DNA of 64,000 bases from assembly GCA_027924585.1 (NCBI GenBank), contig BSBM01000600.1, positions 15,373,001-15,437,000 of the forward strand. Reading direction: 5' to 3'. Made by a program: the position numbers and the translations under genes. The stretch is from Larix kaempferi. Lineage: Eukaryota > Streptophyta > Pinopsida > Pinales > Pinaceae. Of this stretch, positions 1 to 9,812 are shown piece by piece. Numbering within the stretch: position 1 is the first letter of the stretch; each line of letters begins with the position of its first letter. The notes beneath the pieces were generated by a model. The model was not told the DNA's origin, ran no database searches, and saw only the letters and a list, made by a program, of their open reading frames with translations.

Positions 1-1164
1 GCTTGGAACAGTGCGATGCCTAAGTCGCATCAGGAAAAAAGAAAAAAAAAAGACAGAGAGAGAGAAGAGAGTGCGTGTTGTAGGTTGTTTGATGGAAGAT
101 GGCGCACCAATGGGAGAAGGAATGCACAAGCAGGGAGGCTTGTGCCGCAAGTATGGAGCAGTCGGTGAATCGTGGCAGCGTTGAGACTAGGATCGACGAC
201 GGATTTGGTTGATTTCATGAAGTATTTTGTGATAATTACAGAGGATTTGGGGGCACGGGGCAGTGTTGAGACTACCGTCGTGCTAACATCTTGCGACCAT
301 TGCCCATCATCCCTATACATGATTGTTCCTGACAGATTCAGCCTGGTTACCACATGACGATGGCATGTTTTGCACATGGCACACTGGGCCGGTATGATCA
401 GCAAGCTATGCGGAGATTGCTCACACGTCGGCACGTGGGATCTTCGGTGGTGGCATGGTCGCCACCCGCTGTGTCAGTTGGTGGGTTCACACATGCAGAT
501 GCAAGGTAGTGGGGCATCATTCCCATCGTCGTGACCCGAGAATGGTTCGGCTATAAGTAGCCGAGGCAGCTGGTAGTTCGTTACAAAGAAGTCTTTCTGA
601 AATAGAGTGTGTTTGATCAGTTTGCGAGTTGAGTTGTGAGGAATTCCAAGGAGGCTATGGAAATGATTCACTTCATTTCGCATGGCAGCGCCCCAGGGGC
701 CCTGCGAGCCCGAACGATGCATGTCCCTGAGCGCCTTGATATGGTGGGTGCATTTACACTATGGTATGACCGAGCCAAGGGCCGGTCCAGCATGTTTAAG
801 TACGCAGTAGTTGTTTGAAGGATTGTGCTCTTCTTAACCAATGAGATGGTTGGGGCAGTCGCTCCTCGACCATAGTTGGAGCCGTTTGCCGGTGCGAAAT
901 AGATGTGCCAGAGTCATCTGCTCATTTCACACCTTAGTACTGTTTTTCCTCTTTTCCTTCCTGTCTTTACCATTCACACAGACTCGAGGATGAGTTCGAG
1001 ACGTACATGACAGCAAGTCGGGGGATCCCCACTTTCAGCTATGACTACAGAACAGCGAGATGCTGATTAGTGTAGCAGAAGGCGCAGGACAACACCGCGT
1101 GATCCAGACAGCAAGAACAGTTGTAGCAACGTCGAACAGCCATATGCAGACTTCAAAGAACTGA
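1..1164 (+). mobile_element. LTR-like retroelement segment, left part
   Basis: This stretch is richer in G and C than most of the window and has no convincing coding frame. A TATA-like CTATAAGTAG lies at 551-560, so it could be the promoter-bearing part of an LTR. The 5-mer GGAAC at 5-9 recurs at 6,092-6,096, exactly where gypsy integrase coding resumes. This suggests that everything between (about 6.1 kb, including later solo LTR insertions) was inserted into an integrase gene whose upstream part lies outside the window. The terminal TG expected of an LTR is not seen right after the left GGAAC, so the boundary is uncertain. Confidence 0.35.
551..558 (+). promoter_or_regulatory. TATA-box candidate
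   Basis: CTATAAGT sits in a locally GC-rich context, as in plant LTR promoters. No transcript evidence is available from sequence. Confidence 0.3.
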
Positions 1165-4100
1165 TGTAATGTCCCTTATTAGGAATTTTATTAAAATTGC
1201 AATTTTCCACTTTTTTTCCCTAGTTCGACCTTTGATTAGTTTTGATCTCTAGGTCCCAAATTTTCCCCAAATGATCCCAAATACTCTGAGAAGGTATATG
1301 AATGATATTAGAACATAAATATGTGTTTCAGGGATGCCTTTGGACCTTTAAAATACTTCTGCAAATCCTCTTTCAATTCTGATCAATGTAGGTAACTTTA
1401 CTAGTGATTTTCCTTTGACTAGTATTGGTCTCTAGGTCTCAAATTGACTCCAAATGCCTTCAAATATTCAAGGAAGGTGTATGAATGATATTAGAACTTG
1501 AATATGATGTTTATGGATGACATATTTCCACCAAAAGACCTGTGCAAACTCTCTTAAGATTCTGGACCAATTATGCAATTTTACTAGTAATTTGGGGTTC
1601 AAATCCCCCTGGGGTAAGTAATGAAAATGTGTCATGTCCCAAATTTGGAATTGGGTCACAATGGCCTAATCACATTAGCCATATTCATTATAGTTTGTAA
1701 AATTGATGTTAAGGGTCAAATAACTGCCAAGGAGGAAAATTACTAGTTTCCTAGGTTTGGGGTGGAAGCTTTGGGATTTGGAATAAGGGGGATAATAAAT
1801 GATGTTTAGACATTAGAAGGGTTCAAGTATTTAATAAATAGAGTGAATAAAGAAATTCAAGAGAAATCCTAGGTGAAAAATGGTTTTGGAGACATATGGA
1901 GGATGTGGGACCCACACTAGCTTGATTTTTCATAATACATGGTATCTCTCTTTTGCAAATTCGAATTAATGGGAATGTGAACACTCTTGGATGAGTTGGT
2001 AAGTTATAACACATCTCATTGAGCATCTTAGGTGGAATTGGGAAGGATTGGTAACCTCCATGGAAGATAAAGAGTTAAAGTGGAAGTTTGTGGACACTTG
2101 GGCTAGATTCCCTAGCCGCTATGACACCAATGATGGAGCATCTATGACAACTATGACAAATTGCAGACCTGACCTCTGACATCTGACCAATATGACATGT
2201 CAGCCCCAAAAATAGGCTTAAGGAAGGCGAATGTGGGAGTTGGAGAAGCCAAAGAGACTCAAAATCAAATTTGGGAGAAGATGGAAGGTTGGAACTAGGA
2301 GACAAGTGGCAAATGTGGAATATTTCCTAAATGGAAATCTATTGAATCTATTGAGAGGATTTCGACCCTTAGAAGGCTAATGTTGGTTATAAAATGTAGA
2401 AATGAAGTATGAGAATTGCTTTTTATTATTTTGTAGAATTTGCAATTGCATTTGTGAAGAGGGAGAGCTAGTGGATGACTAGTTTCTTGCCTTAGCCAAT
2501 TTCGAGGGTGAAAGATTCCCATCCAAGTTGGTAATTGGAAAGGCCATTCAGACCTTTCATTTGGAGATTTAATGGAGTCTTTATTTGCAAGTGTAAGATA
2601 CAGGGCAGCTCATGGTTTCTTCTATTGCAGCTCACTCCTTCAACCATTTCCAGTTTTGATGGCATATTCTTGATCCTTGAGGGAGGGTGTTTTTGGTGAG
2701 CTATTGTACTATTTTGGGAAGCTTTTAATGCCCCATTTATTTTTTAATATGAATTAAATACTCTGTTCTTCATCTCTAAAAAGTTTCAGGTTGAAATTCC
2801 AAGTAGAAATGTATAAATCTCATTTTTAATGGAAGAACAATGCCATTTCCCCACTACCTTGTTGTGAGCCAATGTATTGATGATGATTTCGAATGAATGG
2901 ATGATTCTCTGATATATTTGTGATAAATATACTTCCATGGATGTCTTCTACAAGTTTCATGTACTGTACTTGAGCATTTGAAGCATTTTTACTCAGTTTA
3001 GTTGTATTGGGAGGTGAAATAGTGCTAATTCCCCAAGGGTCGAATTGGGGATTTTTGGATTAATCCCCAATAATCCATTAATCCATTAATGGTGCATATG
3101 AGACTTTAATAAAATAATTAACAAATTAAATACCTCTGTTCATAAATTTGAGTGGGTTTGGAGGCATTTGGGAAGCCATTTTCAGTACTTACCCCAGGGG
3201 GATTTGAACCCCAAATTACAAGTAAAATTGCATAATTGGTTCAGAATCTTAAGAGAGTTTGCAGAGGTCTTTTGGTGGACATATGTCATACATAAAAATC
3301 ATATTCAAGTTCTAATATCACTCATACACCTTCCTTGAATATTTGAAGGCATTTGGAGTCAATTTGAGACCTAGAGACCAATACTAGTCAAAGGAAAATC
3401 ACTAGTAAAGTTACCTACATTGATCAGAATTGAAAGAGGATTTGCAGAAGTATTTTAAAGGTCCAAAGGCATCCCTGAAACACATATTTATGTTCTAATA
3501 TCATTCATATACCTTCTCAGAATATTTGGGATCATTTGGGGCAAATTTAAGACCTAGAGATCAAAACTAGTCAAAGGTCTAACTAGGGAAAAAAGTGAAA
3601 CATTGCCATTTTAATAAAATTCCTAACAAGGGACATTACAAAATGGCTTCCCAAATGCCTCCAAACCCACTCAAATTTATGAATAGAGGTATGTAATGTG
3701 TTAAATATTTTATTAAAGTCTCATATGCACCATTAATGGATTATTACAACTGTTCTCACCCTCTCCCATTCAACTGCAAAAATCCTCAATTCGACCCTTG
3801 GGAAAATGGCACTATTTCACCTCCCAATACAACTAAACTGAGTAAAAATGCTTCAAATGATCAATTACAGTACATGAAACTTGTAGAATACATCCATGGG
3901 AGTATATTTATCACAAATATATCAGATAATCATCCATTCATTCAAAATCATCATCAATACATTGGCTCACAACAAGGTAGTGGGGAAATGGCATTGTTCT
4001 TCCATTAAAAATGAGATTTATACATTTCTACTTGGAATTTCGACCTGAAACTTTTTGGAGATGAAGAACAGAGTATTTAATTCATATTACAAAATAAATT

Positions 4101-5207
4101 GGGCATTAAAAGCTTCCCCAAAGAGTACAATAGCTCACCAAAAACGCCCTTCCTCAAGGATCAAGAATATGCCATCAAAACTGGAAATGGTTGAAGGAGT
4201 GAGCTGCAATAGAAGAAAACATGAGCTGCCCTGTAGCTTACACCTGAAAATAAAGACTCCATTAAAGCTCCAAATGAAAGGTCTAAATGGCCTTTCCAAT
4301 TACCAACTTGGATGGGAATCTTTCACCCTCGAAATTGGCCAAGGCAAGAAACTAGTCATCCACTAGCTCTCCCTCTTCACAAATGCAATTGCAATTTCTA
4401 CAAATGATCAAAAGCTGGTTTAATTCTTTTTTATTGACATTTATAAAGTTCTAATGTCCTCCATGGGTTGAATTCCTTCCAAGAGACTCATGCCAACTCA
4501 AGTTGGGAAGAGATTCCAAAGAACGCCACTTGTACAACAATTCCTAGTCTCCCACTTCCACCAAATCACATGTGGAAGCATATTAACTTCCCTACCACCC
4601 TTGAGCGCCCTCTTGGAGTCTATTTTTAGCCCTGACATTTCATATATGTCATATGTCAGCCTTCAGGTCTGATTTGTGTCATAGGTGTCATAGCATCTTC
4701 ATCATTGTTGTCATAGAGCTAGGGAATCTAGCCCAAGTGTCTCACTAGCTCCAAATTGCCTCTTCCTCTTCCATGGGAGTTACTCTTCCTCTATATTTCG
4801 ACCTTGGATGAGTCATGCCATGAATAATACCTTTTGGACTCCCCCAAGTATGTTACCATTCACCTTGAATTCGAATTGGTGAGAGAATGATGCCAAGTGT
4901 AGTGGGGAAATCTAGCCATATGTGGGTCCCACTTCCTCCATGTGTCTTCATGATCAAATGCCATTTTGATTTTCACTTGTATATATTTATTTAGATCCTT
5001 TATTAAATATTTATGCCACTCTAATGTTCAAACATCATTTATTATCCCCATTATTCCAAATCCCAAAGCTTCCACCCCAAACCTAGGAAACTAGTAATCT
5101 TCCTCCCTGGCAATTATTTGAACTTTAGCATCGATTTGACAAACTCTACTGAATAGGGACAATGTGATTAGGCCATTGTGACCCAATGCCAAATTTGGGA
5201 CATTACA
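1165..5207 (-). mobile_element. Outer solo LTR, interrupted by an inverted copy of the same LTR
   Basis: The two parts 1,165-1,629 and 3,646-5,207 join into one LTR of about 2.0 kb. On the minus strand it begins TGTAATGTCCCAAATTTGG and ends GGGACATTACA. Its 3,900-5,200 part matches the LTRs of the element at 53,495-60,486 in order and orientation, for example around GATGCCAAGTGTAGTGGGGA and the terminal CCATTGTGACCCA. No internal domain, primer site or second LTR flanks it, so it is read as a solo LTR. Flanking 5-mers ACTGA (1,160-1,164) and ATAGA (5,208-5,212) match at only three of five positions, so the target duplication is decayed or the LTR arose by recombination between different copies. 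Confidence 0.75.
1630..3640 (+). mobile_element. Inner solo LTR inserted in the outer LTR in opposite orientation
   Basis: It starts TGTCATGTCCCAAATTTGG at 1,630 and ends GGGACATTACA at 3,640, giving the canonical TG and CA termini. A perfect 5-bp target duplication AAATG flanks it (1,625-1,629 and 3,641-3,645). Its sequence is the reverse complement of the outer LTR: 1,630-3,180 pairs with 3,646-5,207, and 3,183-3,640 pairs with 1,165-1,629. Over the stretch I compared by eye (about 100 bp) the two are roughly 90 percent identical. The result is a large imperfect palindrome of about 1.5-kb arms that could be mistaken for a foldback transposon. Confidence 0.88.
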
Positions 5208-5555
5208 ATAGACCACGGCGTGTACAATGTCCAGCAGTTGATGTGGCTCGAGGGCGAGCCACAAGGTTGTGTTGGGGGCCTGTTGGCAGGCGGTTCGATG
5301 AGGAAATGTCGCAGTACTGCCGATGCTGCGACACATCGGATGAGGTCGCGGAAGGGATATTTTGTGTTAAAGTATACCGTGGTTGACGGGTTTTGGGTCA
5401 CTTGGACCACATATTATGTAATATTGAGTTAGTTGTACCGCAGCATGCGTATTTTTGGGTCATTTGGACCGAGTCAGTTAGTTATTGGGTCATTTGTCCA
5501 TAGTGTCGATTAGGAAGTCGTTAGTAAGTGGACAAACATTGTAATGGCAGAAGCC

Positions 5556-5563
5556 TATAAATA
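5556..5563 (+). promoter_or_regulatory. TATA-box candidate
   Basis: TATAAATA is followed about 30 bp downstream by purine-rich leader-like sequence. It is probably the LTR promoter of the interrupting element. Confidence 0.4.
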
Positions 5564-5706
5564 GATGAGAGTTGCAAGTGTTAGATATATACATAGATAG
5601 TGATAGAGATAGAGAGACAAGCGAGGAAAGGAGATGTATGCGGATGGACATCTATGTTTTGCTTCTGGTATGCGACTATGACAGTAATATAATGATGTTG
5701 TTTTGG

Positions 5707-5810
5707 TACGATCTTTGTGCAATGTTGAAATATATGAATGTTGTTACGATCTTTGTGCAATGTTACAATATATGAATGTTGTTATACTTTCTTGATGCAA
5801 TGTCTGCTTA
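5707..5810 (+). repeat. 38-bp tandem repeat, about 2.5 copies
   Basis: Two adjacent 38-bp units starting at 5,707 and 5,745 differ at few bases (GAAATATATG versus ACAATATATG in the core). A third unit from about 5,783 is degenerate. It lies downstream of the TATA box, in what would be the transcribed part of the LTR. Confidence 0.6.
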
Positions 5811-6091
5811 TTGTGCTATAATGCGAAATGCCGTGATTAAGTAATATGACGAATGTTTAAAGCTTCTGTTTAATTACTGCAATAGAGATAGTCCTTGTAG
5901 CCACAACTCGCCTCCTCCCTCGGCGGAAACATGGTTCCGTCTGCTCTTCCTGGACGCCTTGGGTGAGACCTCATCCGCTCTGCGGGTGTTGCTGGGTGGG
6001 CTCAAACCTACCCGGGCTGGTGCCCAGGGAGACTGCTGTATGTGTCGATAGTGAGGCGAACCCCTGTCGACCGAGGTTGCGTTGGTCAACA

Positions 6092-7147
6092 GGAACTGCT
6101 GGAGGACATTACTCTGGGGATACTACAACCCACAAAATTCTCAGAGCAGGGTATTATTGGCCTACTCTCTTCAGGGATGCTCATGCCTATGTCAGAAATT
6201 GCGATGTATGTCAAAGAAGTGCTGGAAAGCTACCTAAAGCAGCAGGTCCCTTGTATCCAGTTATCATCACTAAACCATTCGAGCAATGGGGTATAGATAT
6301 TATTGGAGAAATAAACCCGAACTCCTCGCTGCAGCATCGGTACATTCTAACTGCTACAGATTATTTTACAAGATGGGTCAAAGCCATTCCCCTACGGAAA
6401 GCTAACAAGGATACGGTCATCAACTTTTTGGAAGAAAACATCATAACCAGGTTTGGGGTTCCAATTTCTCTTGTTTTTGATAATGCACCTTATTTTTCAT
6501 CAATGAAGATTAATGAATTCATGTATGAAAGAGGAATTAAATTGCATTACTCAGCCAATTACTACCCTCAGGGAAACGGTTTAGCTGAGTCTACCAATAA
6601 AAATCTCATCCGAATCCTGAAAAAGACTGTGATCGAAAATCAAAGAAGCTAGCACACAGCTCTCCCTCATGCCCTATGGGAAGACAATGTAACTCCCAAG
6701 AATGCCTTAGGAGCTTCCCCTTTCAACCTGGTCTATGGAAATGAAGCTATTCTCCCTCCGAATATATTACTCCCATCTTTGAAATTGGCCCAATCCTCCC
6801 GAGGTTCTAGCAGTCAAGCCCTACAGTCCAGGATTGATACCATACTAAAACTAGAAGAGTCACGGGAAAAAGCCAAAGAACAGTTTCATCATCACCAAGA
6901 CATAGTCAAACGATGGTTTGATAAAAGAAAATCCGGGAAGAGGACTTTTGAAGTAGGGGACTTAGTCCTCAAATGGGACCACCAAGACGACGGTAAGGGA
7001 ATGCACACAAAGTTTCAGCACCTATGGCTTGGCCCTTACCAAATTTATGAAAAGCTTGGTCCATCAACTTATAGAGTGAAAGATTTACAAGGAGAGGAAC
7101 TAAACCTCCCTCTCAATGGCCTCACCTTAAAACAATACTTTGCGTAA
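6092..7147 (+). pseudogene. Ty3/gypsy integrase (TAT/Athila-like), 5'-interrupted
   Basis: This is the C-terminal part of a Pol polyprotein: integrase, which joins reverse-transcribed DNA into the host genome. The HHCC zinc finger is visible (GGHYSGDTTTHK, then NCDVCQ), followed by a DDE core with WGIDIIG, LVFDNAPYFSS and NGLAESTNKNL. The C-terminal region ends LGPYQIYEKLGPSTYRVKDL with no obvious chromodomain, which favours the TAT/Athila lineages. The frame is continuous except for an in-frame TAG at 6,650-6,652, so the copy is inactive. Protease, reverse transcriptase and RNase H are missing upstream, where coding stops abruptly at GGAAC (6,092). The same frame is open back to 5,963, but that part is unrelated LTR-like DNA. 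Confidence 0.85.
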
Positions 7148-8484
7148 TTTCTGAAGGAGTTTTGTACATAAATAAACCCCTGTCTTCTTTATCTTTTTGG
7201 TTTATTTTCAATTTTTAATTACTCTTGATTATCTTTTAGTCAGCTAGTTAGCTTGGTTGTCCTTTGTTTGTTTCTCCCTTTTTGTTTGAGTCCTTTGTTT
7301 AAATAAAGCTAAGCTTAATTTTGGTGTAGCTGAGAGATGAGATTCCAGGAAGAAACTCAAAGGATGGTCATGAGGAAGCTCACCGATAAAGGGAATATGT
7401 ATCTGTAACTTTGTTTTCATTGATCGGTTTACTGGAATACAGAGATCATCTTTCCTGTTTGGTCAAAGTAACCCCTGTCAAATAGCTAAGATTTAGCATT
7501 TCCTTCTGACTATCTTAGGGCCCCATTCACTCGAACATTAATAACTGTCTTAGGAAGTTCACTATGGCAGACCCATGGAGAGGAAGCATGTCTCAAGGAT
7601 ATATGGTATTTAAAATGATCCCATGCTGCAAGTAAAATCCAAAAGGCATATGTCAAAGAGTCCGGTTTCCAGAAATTCTTGCCTCAATTAAAGCATGGCT
7701 GAGCAAAGCAAGGAAATTTTCAAATCAAGGAAGCTGTTCGAAATAAACCAGCCCAATAGGGCTCTTCTCCGTCCGTGAAGTATGAAATTGAGTAAATCTT
7801 TCGATCACACAAAAGGACATTATGGATTGAAGAACCTATATCAATTATGTAACGCAGAATAAATTTATTTCTGGAAGACTCAAAGCGGAAAAAGTCCCGG
7901 ATTAAAAAGACATCCAAAAGGATGTAAAGTAGCATGGGAATGAGGAACAAACAAATATGTCTGTGAGACATTGTTATGATCCTGTGGAGTCTTATACCAG
8001 TAGGCTTCTGAAAGACTGAATTTTAAAAATGAACCCCACATTTTGGTCCTTAGAGAGTTGTAAAGAAGTCTGAATCAAAGTTCCCTTTTCCTTTATCACC
8101 ATTATGATGGGAGGGATCACTGTATTCTTCGGGGCTGAACTATGAAGGCATTTTGTTTCATATGTAATCAACACATGGTAAGTTCACTGAACAGGAGATG
8201 AGTTTGTTTTAGAGATCTGTGTTTTCCAGCGAATCACCAATTGTTGTTGCTGCAACCCTCCCCCCAAAAAAATTTCTTTAAATATTGGGGCCCCTCCTTT
8301 GTTTTCTTAAAGAGAGAAAGCTTACCTAGAATTTTGAGGCCATCAAAGTATTTTCTTACTTAGTTTTTTTTAGAGATGGGTCCTTAGCGTGCTTCTTTTC
8401 TGTTTTTGACCAAGCGAAAGACTTAAGTTTTGAGTCGTAATGGAAAAGTTTTAAAGAAGTAAAGTTTCAAAAAGCAGCGAAGGT
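7148..8484 (+). other. Non-coding stretch downstream of integrase
   Basis: No reading frame with recognisable domains is seen here. Position suggests the 3' untranslated part of the gypsy element, or the start of an LTR. I could not fix a polypurine tract or a TG terminus. Short ORFs on the minus strand (7,720-7,971 and 7,992-8,174) look like chance. Confidence 0.4.
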
Positions 8485-8885
8485 TTTGGGCCAACTTTTT
8501 CGGAAAGGGCGGAAGAAAAGTTCGAGTCAAGATGAGGCGACACTTTTAACATAACTTGTCCGAAATGGTGGAAGAACTAGGCTAACCTTGCTGAAGTGGT
8601 GGAAAAGAACTAAGTTATTTTTCGGCAAAGCAAACCCACGAGTCCCCTCCGCAATGGCGGAAGAAGTCAGGTAACCCTTCCGCAAAAGCGGACAGAGTGA
8701 CACTTCTTAAACTTGCCAGCGAACGGTGGAAGCACTCACATAATCTTTCCGCAATAGCGGAAGAACTCGGTTAAGTTTTCTGACTCACGATGTTGCGCTG
8801 CTGTTCCGCGGATGAACTCCGGTAATTCTCCGGAAAAGGCGGCAAGCTCATTAATTCTTTCCGCAACGGTCGAAGAGGTTGAGTT
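8485..8885 (+). repeat. Array of degenerate palindromes with core TTCCGC-N4-GCGGAA
   Basis: About eleven copies of a short hairpin-like motif occur at irregular 30-60 bp spacing. The clearest ones are CTTTCCGCAATAGCGGAAGA near 8,743, CCTCCGCAATGGCGGAAGA near 8,648 and CCTTCCGCAAAAGCGGACAG near 8,677. Others near 8,499, 8,559, 8,588, 8,714, 8,800, 8,828 and 8,859 carry mismatches in one arm. The array ends about 125 bp upstream of a TATA box, a position typical of enhancer repeats in an LTR U3 region. Binding of a dimeric factor is an inference. Confidence 0.65.
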
Positions 8886-9010
8886 AGCCTTTCCGGTTTT
8901 GGAAACCGAAATTAACTCCGAATGTGCCGATTTGACCCATCCGTACGCCTCATTAACCCCGTTTTATGTTCACATCTACCCTATTAATAGCTCGCACGCG
9001 TCAAAATCCT

Positions 9011-9018
9011 TTATATAG
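9011..9018 (+). promoter_or_regulatory. TATA-box candidate upstream of the 1,060-codon ORF
   Basis: TTATATAG lies downstream of the palindromic array and about 0.8 kb before the ATG at 9,813. A start site near 9,045 and a spliced leader (GTATGT at 9,199, CAG ending at 9,801) are inferred from motif positions only. Confidence 0.4.
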
Positions 9019-9198
9019 AACATGAACTCCGTTGGATTTTCATTGTTTCATTTGGCTTGAGAGCTCTGTTCCCGTCTTTGTTTGAAGTCACAAAGCTGCA
9101 TGTCCAGGCTCACTAGTTCCGCAACAAATGCCAGCATCCGCACAACGTTCATCTCTTCACGGGTTAGTACCTTTGCAAACCTCATAAGCTCAATTGCG

Positions 9199-9801
9199 GT
9201 ATGTCCTTTGCGTTGAGAAAAATGCTTAATTCGTCACTATGTTCTTTTATCCTAGCCATGGTGGGATTCTCAGACTAACCACGGCCATAGCCGACTCATG
9301 CTCACACCCAACTAGGTGTCCTGAAGCCCTTACTGTGAACATAAAAGGTTCTAGATTTTCAGGTGCCTGCTACCTAGATGTTAAGAGAACCTGCAGCATA
9401 CCTTTTCCCATCATAGAAGCCACCGGCTTGGTAAATCCGAAACTGACCCTGCCCACCCTTATGCAAAAGATATAAGTATTTATACGCGACTGTGGAATTT
9501 TATGCCTTTCTGAGTCGTGGAACTGATTATTATCATGTTTTCTCATGCCATAAAACGTCATATACTCAAAGCTGCTTTGTGTGCATTGCTTTCATATTAC
9601 ATAGTTACAATATCAACCTACGGAAGTAACCAAATTAAAAATTTTTCACACGATTATGAAATAACATGTTTTGAAATGGTGAAACAAGCATAAATTAGAA
9701 GGTTTTAGTTGGCATGTGAATCTTATCATTATGAGTAGGATGCTAGTTTGGGTTGCTGACGCCGCGTTATATATTCTTATTCATGTCTGATTATTGAACA
9801 G
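9199..9801 (+). other. Candidate leader intron
   Basis: The donor GCG|GTATGT at 9,199 and an acceptor ending TTATTGAACAG at 9,801 fit plant splice consensus. The ATG of the long ORF lies 12 bases after the acceptor. Athila-type plant gypsy elements are thought to express their extra ORF through splicing, which makes this plausible. There is no direct evidence. Confidence 0.25.
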
Positions 9802-9812
9802 GATTTTCAAAA

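Larger units (their letters stand above)
5208..6091 (+). mobile_element. LTR-like segment with TATA box, right part
   Basis: This is the probable continuation of the LTR-like DNA at 1-1,164 after the outer solo LTR. TATAAATA at 5,556-5,563 is a good TATA box. A 38-bp unit beginning TACGATCTTTGTGCAATGTT is repeated at 5,707 and 5,745, with a third degenerate copy after it. The segment ends GGTCAACA at 6,091, directly before GGAAC and integrase coding sequence, which fits a CA-terminated LTR end. No coding domain is seen. Confidence 0.4.

Noticed and set aside
30-434. Minus-strand ORF of 134 codons
   Set aside because: Composition-driven frame in LTR-like DNA; no domain, no codon pattern and overlapping ORFs on both strands.
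4055-4366. ORF of 103 codons
   Set aside because: It lies in the outer solo LTR, and the inverted copy does not keep the frame.
1165-5207. Giant foldback or MITE-like DNA transposon with 1.5-kb inverted arms
   Set aside because: The AAATG target duplication around 1,630-3,640, the TG/CA termini and the match to LTRs of the element at 53.5-60.5 kb explain it as one solo LTR inside another.
8485-8885. CRISPR array
   Set aside because: Repeats are degenerate and irregularly spaced, spacers are not of uniform length, and the context is a plant retroelement.
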